Source: Fidelibacterota bacterium (GTDB taxonomy: Bacteria; Pseudomonadota; Alphaproteobacteria; Rhodospirillales; Rhodospirillaceae). Taken from it: 35,889 nucleotides of DNA. Shown one piece after another: positions 30,338-35,889 of this stretch; position 1 is the stretch's first letter; every line of letters starts with the position of its first letter. The stretch lies in assembly GCA_947476065.1 (NCBI GenBank), contig CANJPG010000030.1:1-35889 (forward strand), in the 5' to 3' direction. Below the pieces are notes generated by a model. It was not told the DNA's origin and ran no database searches. It saw only the letters and a program-made list of their open reading frames with translations. A program made the position numbers and the translations under genes.

Positions 30338-31771
30338 CTAAAGATACGGCGTGAACAGCCGTGCCAGGTTATTGCGCAGGCGGATGCGCCGGGGCACGGC
30401 CTGGACCCGGGCCAGAGAGACCAGCTCGGCCCTGCCCTGCATGGCCTGATAGTGTGCCTCCATGGTCGCCGCGAGGTCCGCGTCGTAGCATTCGAGGTTG
30501 GCTTCGAAGTTGAGGCGTAAGGATCGCTGATCCCAGTTGCTCGAGCCCACCAGCACCCATACGTCGTCCACCACCATCAGCTTGGAGTGATCGAAGGGCT
30601 TGCCGGCGGTGTAGATCTTCACGCCGTGTTCCAGCAGATCCTGGAACTTGGCGGCCATGGCCCAATCCACCAGCCTGATGTCGGTTTTGGCCGGCACCAC
30701 CACGCGCACGTCGATGCCGCGCAGCGCCGCGACGGCCAAGGCAGACGTCAGCATGGCGTTGGGCAGGAAATAGGGCGTGAGGATGTGCACGCTCTTTTGC
30801 GCGAGCGCCAAGGCACCCAGCATGATCCACAAAGTGCGCTGAAACGGATTGTCGGGGCCGTCGGGCACAATGCGCACGTATTGGGGCAGGTTCGCATCTT
30901 CGCGCCGCGCCTTGGTGACCGGCAAGGTGATGGATTTGCCGCTGGCGAACTTCCAGTCTTCCTCGAAAATCGCGCTCATCTGCTCGAGCGCCGGGCCGGT
31001 AACGCGGAAATGCAAATCGCGCACGGGCTCGCGTGAGGCGCTGCGCGAACCGCCTTTTGCCTTGGGCCCGTAGTTCAAGCAGATGTTCATGCCGCCGATG
31101 AAGCCTACCGTACCGTCGACGATCATGATCTTGCGGTGGTTGCGCAAGTTCACCACCGGCAGGAATTTGATCTTCTGCGGGATAAAACGCGCCGTCTCGA
31201 TGCCGGCCTTGGCCAGTTCGCGGTCGGCGTCGCGCGATTTGTTGCCGCTGCCGATCTCGTCCACCAACACGTGCACGCTGACGCCGCGGGCGAAAGCCGC
31301 GGTCAGCGCCGTGATGAACTTCTCGCCGATTTCGTCGGCATCGAAGATGTAAACCGAGAGCGCGATGTTGGTCTTGGCGGCGGCGATCGCGCTCAGCATA
31401 TCGGGAAAGGCCTGGTCCGCGCCGATCAAGGGTGTGACCGTATTGCCGCCCAGGAACGGCGAGTCATGCACCGCGCTTTCGTAGTGGAACAGCTGGCGTT
31501 GCTGGCCGGTCGGCAGATCTGCGAAGGGCAGCGCCCGGTCACGGGGCTGGGGGATGTAGCGCGCCTGCCGCCCGCGGAACCGCCGCGCGCGGCGCTGCAC
31601 CCGGTTGATGCCCAGGATCCAGTAGAAGAACGCGCCCAGGAACGGCGAGCTTAGCACCAGCGCCAGCCACGGCGGCGCCGCGGTTTCGTCCTTGGTCAGC
31701 AGGATATGCACGCAGACCGGCAGCGCCACGATCAGATGCAGCAGCAGCACGAGCGTGAGCAGGGTGCTCAT
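30338..31771 (-). CDS. cls: Cardiolipin synthase
   Basis: The product has 477 residues: two N-terminal membrane helices (about 3-25 and 34-54), then two phospholipase D domains with HKD motifs NHRKIMIVDG (His212) and DHSKLMVVDD (His394). Length and layout match bacterial ClsA-type enzymes, which join two phosphatidylglycerol molecules at the inner membrane. It starts six bases after the stop of the CHASE3 kinase gene, so it may be the second gene of that transcript. Confidence 0.92.
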   Translation of the reverse strand: MSTLLTLVLLLHLIVALPVCVHILLTKDETAAPPWLALVLSSPFLGAFFYWILGINRVQRRARRFRGRQARYIPQPRDRALPFADLPTGQQRQLFHYESAVHDSPFLGGNTVTPLIGADQAFPDMLSAIAAAKTNIALSVYIFDADEIGEKFITALTAAFARGVSVHVLVDEIGSGNKSRDADRELAKAGIETARFIPQKIKFLPVVNLRNHRKIMIVDGTVGFIGGMNICLNYGPKAKGGSRSASREPVRDLHFRVTGPALEQMSAIFEEDWKFASGKSITLPVTKARREDANLPQYVRIVPDGPDNPFQRTLWIMLGALALAQKSVHILTPYFLPNAMLTSALAVAALRGIDVRVVVPAKTDIRLVDWAMAAKFQDLLEHGVKIYTAGKPFDHSKLMVVDDVWVLVGSSNWDQRSLRLNFEANLECYDADLAATMEAHYQAMQGRAELVSLARVQAVPRRIRLRNNLARLFTPYL

Positions 31772-31777
31772 TCTGGT

Positions 31778-33637
31778 TTAATCGCGCTTGCCGTCGAGCA
31801 CGTCGCGCACTGTGATGGCCATCTGCTCGAGCGTGAAGGGCTTGCCCAACAGCCGCACGCCCGGATCGAGCGTGCCGTTGTGGACGACGGCATTGCGCGT
31901 ATAGCCGGTGGTGAACAGCACCTTGAGATCCGGCCGGCGCTTTTTGGCTTCGTCCGACAGCTGCCGGCCGTTCATGTTGGGCATGACGATATCGGTGAAC
32001 AGAAGACCGATTTTGGGATGCTGATCGAGCAGCTTCAAGGCCTCGGCGCCGCTTTCGGCGGCCAGCACGCTGTAGCCCAGGTCGCGCAGGCCCTCGGCGG
32101 TCAGCGCGCGCACGGCGGCTTCATCCTCGACCACCAGGATCAGCTCCTCCGCGTGGCCCTTGGGCGAGTTGGCGTTGACGGGCTTTTCAAGCTGGGGCTC
32201 GTCGCCCTCGCCGTGATAGCGCGGCAGGTAAATTTTCACCGTCGCCCCTTGGCCGGGCTCGGAATAGATCTTCACATGCCCGCCCGACTGGCGCACGAAA
32301 CCGTAAACCTGCGACAGGCCCAGACCCGTCCCCTTGCCCGCACTCTTGGTCGTGAAAAACGGATCGAAGGCCTTGGCCCGCACCTCGGGCGGCATGCCGG
32401 TGCCCGTGTCCGAGACACACAGCAGCAAATACTGGCCGGGCGGAATATCCATGTGGCGGCCGACGTAACCTTCGTCGAGATGGGCGTTGGCGGTCTCGAT
32501 GGTCAGCCGCCCGCCGTCGGGCATGGCATCGCGTGCATTGACGACGAGGTTGAGGATGACGGTCTCCAGCTGATGGGCATCGACGTAGACCCGCCACAGG
32601 CCGCCAGACAAGATAACCTCGGTCTGGATGATCTCGCCCACCGTGCGGCGCACGAGGTCCGACATGCCCGAGACCAGCTTGTTGGCGTCCAGCGCGCGCG
32701 GCTCCAGAACCTGCTTGCGCGCGAAGGCCAATAGACGTTGTGTCAGGGCGCCGCCGCGCATGGCGCCGTCGATGGCGGCCTTCATGAACTCGCCGACGTT
32801 GGTGTCGCCCTTGGCCATGCGCCGCTGCATGATGTTGAGGGCGCCGATGACCACCGCCAGCATGTTGTTGAAGTCGTGGGCGATGCCGCCGGTCAGCTGG
32901 CCGATGGCTTCCATCTTTTGCACTTGGCGCAGCTGGTCTTCGACCTTCTCGCGCTCGCCGATTTCCGCCGACAGCTTGTCGTTGGTGGCGCGTAAGGCGG
33001 CTTGCGCGGCTTCCAGCTCGTCGCGGCGCGCACGGGCGCGGGCCAGGGCGTAAATCGCCGCGGTCAAGACGATGAACAGCGCCGCGTAGGCGCCGAGGAT
33101 GAGATAGGCACTGATACGATTGACGCTGGCCCGGCGTGCGGCCAGCAGGCGGTCTTCCTCGGTGACCATGGCGACAACGGCGTCGTGGGTCTTGGCCTGG
33201 GTCTCGGGCCCGCGCCCCAATGTGAGCGGCAGCTTGCGGTCTGGATTGAACGACGCCGCGGCGTTCTGAAACTGCTGCAGGCGTTCAGCGACCAGCGGCT
33301 TGAGCACGGCCAGCCGCTCGACCTGGGCGGGATTGTCGGCGATCAGCTTGTCGAGCAGGCTGAGGGAAATGCCGATCCGCGTGCGGGCGGCAACGTAGGG
33401 CTTCAGAATCTCCTCGTCGCCCGACAGGATGAAGCCGCGCACCGCCGTTTCGCCCTCGATCAGGGCGGTGTCGATGATGGCCAGCTCGTCCTTGACCTCC
33501 TGGGTGTGGCGCACGTCGTCCTGGAGGCTGCGCACCTGGCGGCTGACAATGGTCAGCATGGCGGCCACAACGACAAAAACGATGGCGGGCACCACAATCG
33601 GTTGCGCCCATTTCTTCCAGTTGCGCTGCTTGCTCAT
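31778..33637 (-). CDS. CHASE3 hybrid sensor histidine kinase
   Basis: The 619-residue membrane kinase has a membrane helix at about 12-32, a periplasmic CHASE3 helical domain (about 38-172), a second helix (176-198), a coiled linker, the phospho-acceptor His254 in GGIAHDFNN, an ATPase domain with [20 protein letters not shown] and GKGTGLGLS, and a C-terminal receiver (about 500-615) with [13 protein letters not shown] and GKPF. The ligand cannot be told from sequence. It is not of the HWE type, unlike the three other kinases in this window. Confidence 0.9.
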   Translation of the reverse strand: MSKQRNWKKWAQPIVVPAIVFVVVAAMLTIVSRQVRSLQDDVRHTQEVKDELAIIDTALIEGETAVRGFILSGDEEILKPYVAARTRIGISLSLLDKLIADNPAQVERLAVLKPLVAERLQQFQNAAASFNPDRKLPLTLGRGPETQAKTHDAVVAMVTEEDRLLAARRASVNRISAYLILGAYAALFIVLTAAIYALARARARRDELEAAQAALRATNDKLSAEIGEREKVEDQLRQVQKMEAIGQLTGGIAHDFNNMLAVVIGALNIMQRRMAKGDTNVGEFMKAAIDGAMRGGALTQRLLAFARKQVLEPRALDANKLVSGMSDLVRRTVGEIIQTEVILSGGLWRVYVDAHQLETVILNLVVNARDAMPDGGRLTIETANAHLDEGYVGRHMDIPPGQYLLLCVSDTGTGMPPEVRAKAFDPFFTTKSAGKGTGLGLSQVYGFVRQSGGHVKIYSEPGQGATVKIYLPRYHGEGDEPQLEKPVNANSPKGHAEELILVVEDEAAVRALTAEGLRDLGYSVLAAESGAEALKLLDQHPKIGLLFTDIVMPNMNGRQLSDEAKKRRPDLKVLFTTGYTRNAVVHNGTLDPGVRLLGKPFTLEQMAITVRDVLDGKRD

Positions 33638-33794
33638 CTGACGCTTGATGTATCCCGGTGGCGAATGCCGGTCACTATAAAGGCGATTAGATGCAAAACA
33701 ACCATAGGGGAATGTTACCGGCTTGAAACGTGGCCGCCACGGGCGTGGCGCGACTCGGTAATACCGGTTATGACCTTTACAAACTGAACTGGCA

Positions 33795-33810
33795 TCCTCA
33801 CCTATGAGGA
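33795..33810. promoter_or_regulatory. Short perfect inverted repeat before dnaJ-like gene
   Basis: TCCTCA-CCTA-TGAGGA, in the 258-bp space between the divergent CHASE3 kinase and DnaJ-like genes. A TTGACA hexamer at 33853-33858 lies downstream, but no matching -10 was found at normal spacing. Operator role is only a possibility. Confidence 0.3.
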
Positions 33811-33895
33811 CAGATAAAACGTGTGCCGCAAAAGCTCACGGCAGAAACCGCATTGACAGCAGTGGCATAATTCAGCGCGACCATACGGACCCATA

Positions 33896-34822
33896 ATGGC
33901 CAAAGACCCCTATTCCATTCTCGGCGTCAAAAAGGACGCTAGCGATACCGACATCCAGAAGGCCTTCCGCCGCCTGGCGAAGAAGTCGCATCCCGACCTT
34001 TTCCCCGGCGACAAAAAGGCCGAGGACCGCTTCAAGGAATTGAACGCCGCCAACGATATTCTGGGCGACCCGGCCAAGCGCGCGCGCTTCGACCGTGGCG
34101 AGATCGACGCCTCGGGCGCCGAAGTGCGCCACAACCCCTTCTCCCAAGGCGCCGGGCGCGGCGGCTTTCGCGGTCAACCTGGCGGTGGGCCCCAGGGCCC
34201 CGGCGGCCAGGGTTTCGCCTTCGAAGATCTGTCCGACCTGTTCGGCGGCATGTTCCGCGGTGGGGCCGGACCGGGCGGCATGGGCGGTCGCGGCGGCAAT
34301 GCGTTCGGCCAGGACGCCCCCGAGGACACGCGCTTTTCGCTGGAAGTGGATTTCGCCGATGCGGCCACCGGCGCCAAGCGCCGCGTCACCCTGCCCGGCG
34401 GCAAGTCCCTCGACATTACGATTCCCGCCGGCATCAGCGATGGCCAGGCCATACGCCTCAAGGGCCAAGGCACCACCGGCGGCGACGCGCTGGTCGAGGT
34501 CAAGATCAAGCCAGACCCGACGTTCAAGCGCGAGGGCCGCGACATTCACGTGGAAGTGCCCATCTCCCTGGGCGAAGCCATCCTGGGCAGCAAGGTCGAG
34601 GTGCCGACGGTGCATGGGCCGGTTACCGTCACCGTGCCCCAGAACGCCAACAGCGGCACCCGCATGCGCCTCAAGGGCAAAGGTGTGGCCGCCACCAAAC
34701 GCGACCCCGCCGGCGACCAGTATGTAACGCTGAAACTCATGCTGCCCAAAACCCCCGACCCCGAGCTAGAAGAATTCGTCAAAGCCTGGGCGGCGAAAAA
34801 ACCGTATAATCCGCGCGGGTAG
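33896..34822 (+). CDS. DnaJ/CbpA-like Hsp40 co-chaperone
   Basis: The 308-residue protein has a J domain (1-70) with HPD at 32-34, a long Gly/Phe-rich linker (about 78-140) and the two beta-sandwich substrate domains of type II Hsp40 (VDFADAATGAKRRVTLPGG, then VPISLGEAILGSKVEVPT). It lacks the CxxCxGxG zinc finger of DnaJ and so resembles CbpA. It recruits DnaK and stimulates its ATPase. Single gene. Confidence 0.9.
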   Translation: MAKDPYSILGVKKDASDTDIQKAFRRLAKKSHPDLFPGDKKAEDRFKELNAANDILGDPAKRARFDRGEIDASGAEVRHNPFSQGAGRGGFRGQPGGGPQGPGGQGFAFEDLSDLFGGMFRGGAGPGGMGGRGGNAFGQDAPEDTRFSLEVDFADAATGAKRRVTLPGGKSLDITIPAGISDGQAIRLKGQGTTGGDALVEVKIKPDPTFKREGRDIHVEVPISLGEAILGSKVEVPTVHGPVTVTVPQNANSGTRMRLKGKGVAATKRDPAGDQYVTLKLMLPKTPDPELEEFVKAWAAKKPYNPRG

Positions 34823-34851
34823 TGGTCCACGCGGGTAGGTAATCCGCCGCT

Positions 34852-34935
34852 GTCATCCTGGGCGAAGGCCCAGGATCCATCTCACGGCAGATGGGATGGT
34901 GGCCGTGGATCCTGGGGACAAGCCCTAGGACGACG
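34852..34935. repeat. REPIN-like pair of inverted palindromes
   Basis: Left unit GTCATCCTGGGC-GAAG-GCCCAGGAT-CCA (34853-34879); right unit TGGATCCTGGGG-ACAAG-CCCTAGGA-CGAC in the opposite sense (34906-34934). Between them is another small stem CCATCT/AGATGG. The whole lies between the DnaJ-like and FecR-barrel genes. Confidence 0.65.
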
Positions 34936-34953
34936 GCTGAGGGGGAGATGAAA

Positions 34954-35889
34954 ATGAGATTTTTACAACGCGGGTTGACCCTCGCGCTCGCGCTCGTCGC
35001 GGGCACTGCGGCTTTCGCGCAGACCGCCGCAGTCGGCACCGTCGCGCAGCTGCAGGGTGCGGCCAGCGTTACGCGCGGCGCGGGTCCTGTGCCACTCACC
35101 ACCGGCGCGCAGATATTCTCCGACGACATTCTTGAGACCGCCGCTGACGGCAAACTCTTGGTGCAGTTCGCCGACGGCACCAAGCTGACGCTGGGCCCCA
35201 GCGCCGACGTCGTCATCGACGAATTTGTGTTCAACCCCTCAGGCGGCGCCAATAGCGCGGCCCTGCGCGTCACGGGCGGCGCGATGCGCCTGGTGGCGGG
35301 CGCCGTGGAGCGCGTCGGCGGCACGCAGGCCGTCAAAGTCAGCACACCCGTCGGCACCATCGGCGTGCGCGGCACCGACTTCTTTGTGGAGATGGAGGAC
35401 GGCGCCCATCTGGCCGTGGCATTGTTCTCGGGCTACGAGGTCGTGGTCACCAACGACGCCGGCAATACCGTGCTCAGGCCCGGCGAAGGCACCGACATCT
35501 GGGGCGGGGGCTCTGAATTTTTAAGCGGGCCTAGCCAACCCCTTTCATGGGGCACCGACCGCATCAACCGCGCCCTGGCGCTGGTGACGGTCGGCGCGAC
35601 ACAGCGCCCGCTGGCCTATGCACAACCGATTGCACAAGAGACCACCCTGGCCGGTGCACTCACCCACGGCAAGTTCAAGCTCGACGGACGTTACCGCTAT
35701 GAGTGGGTGGATCAAGCCAGCCGTCCGCAGAAAGCCTATGCCCATACGTTCCGCCTGCGCGCTGGCTACGAGACGCTGGCCTTTAACGGCTTCTATGCGG
35801 GCGTCGAAGGCGAGGTCACCCGCGATCTCGGCGCGCGGAGCAGCGATGGCGTCATCAACACGCCTGCCCTGCCCGTCATCGCCGATCCC
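34954..35889 (+). CDS. FecR-domain protein fused to a probable beta-barrel (runs off the right edge)
   Basis: Open to the window end, 312 residues visible. A signal peptide (ending TAAFAQ) is followed by a FecR domain (about 25-175): LTTGAQIFSDDILETAADGK, FADGTKLTLGPSADVVID, VSTPVGTIGVRGTDFFVE. After a linker, LDGRYRYEWVDQ, HTFRLRAGYETLAFNGFYAGVEGEVTRDLG has the alternating aromatic pattern of the first strands of an alginate-export/porin-like barrel. ATG 34954 is preferred over ATG 34948 because the GGGGG ribosome-binding run is too close to the latter. The FecR domain is outside the cytoplasm and not linked to a sigma gene here. Confidence 0.75.
   Translation, partial: MRFLQRGLTLALALVAGTAAFAQTAAVGTVAQLQGAASVTRGAGPVPLTTGAQIFSDDILETAADGKLLVQFADGTKLTLGPSADVVIDEFVFNPSGGANSAALRVTGGAMRLVAGAVERVGGTQAVKVSTPVGTIGVRGTDFFVEMEDGAHLAVALFSGYEVVVTNDAGNTVLRPGEGTDIWGGGSEFLSGPSQPLSWGTDRINRALALVTVGATQRPLAYAQPIAQETTLAGALTHGKFKLDGRYRYEWVDQASRPQKAYAHTFRLRAGYETLAFNGFYAGVEGEVTRDLGARSSDGVINTPALPVIADP

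Noticed and set aside
31706-32734. 342-residue open frame on the top strand under the CHASE3 kinase
   Set aside because: Antisense shadow of the ATPase and receiver domains; composition is His/Gly/Gln-rich as expected from such shadows.
1-35889. Prophage, integrative element or CRISPR array
   Set aside because: No integrase, transposase, phage structural gene, cas gene or regularly spaced repeat array was seen; base composition looks even.

Overview
The window is GC-rich, densely coded chromosomal DNA from an alphaproteobacterium, probably free-living. Supporting signs are three HWE/HisKA_2-type histidine kinases, a bacteriophytochrome with its heme oxygenase, a consensus EcfG-type (general stress) promoter motif, an aqpS-type arsenic cassette, a DUF3309 mini-protein and a SthA transhydrogenase. 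No rRNA, tRNA, CRISPR array, integrase or transposase was seen. The order within the class cannot be fixed from sequence alone.

Layout. 1-312: 3' part of a leftward unknown gene. 420-3433: MmgE/PrpD protein, a YjcH-like small membrane protein and an ActP-like symporter in a translationally coupled operon. 3444-5047: leftward operon of four unknown genes. 5202-8764: a small Lys-rich protein, then bphO-bphP, in which bphP is cut by one in-frame TAG. 8765-9334: a possible stress-induced small RNA and a secreted Asp-rich protein. 9531-13785: two hemerythrin genes on either side of a response regulator/HWE kinase pair, plus a hydrophilic stress-type protein. 14058-15465: arsR-aqpS-arsC. 15462-17074: response regulator plus GAF-HWE kinase, the kinase again cut by one in-frame TAG. 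17266-20610: nucleotide-exchanger-like transporter, a Tat-exported CurA-like reductase and its divergent TetR regulator with two matching operators. 20614-22485: AI-2E family permease with an extra C-terminal domain. 22486-23032: non-coding, with REP-like palindromes. 23033-24593: Cys-rich secreted protein and two TPR paralogues. 24594-26463: a highly structured control region followed by an ECF sigma / small membrane protein / Metal_resist trio resembling CnrH-CnrY-CnrX. 26679-31771: sthA, exported methyltransferase, DUF3309, SGNH-like protein, cardiolipin synthase. 31778-33637: CHASE3 hybrid histidine kinase. 33896-34822: CbpA-like DnaJ. 34954-end: a FecR-domain protein fused to what looks like a beta-barrel.

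The region is rich in signalling: four histidine kinases, two stand-alone receivers, an ECF sigma and two one-component regulators. Themes are redox and oxygen (hemerythrins, an FNR/FixK-type box, SthA), light (BphO/BphP), metals (ars, CnrYXH-like trio) and the envelope (Cls, AI-2E permease, FecR fusion). The points most worth a second look are the two HWE kinases each broken by a single amber codon in a TTTAGC context, the EcfG-promoter/terminator unit at 8860-8964, the paired identical operators around a probably leaderless tetR, the two exported enzymes whose cofactors are normally cytosolic, and the FecR-barrel fusion.
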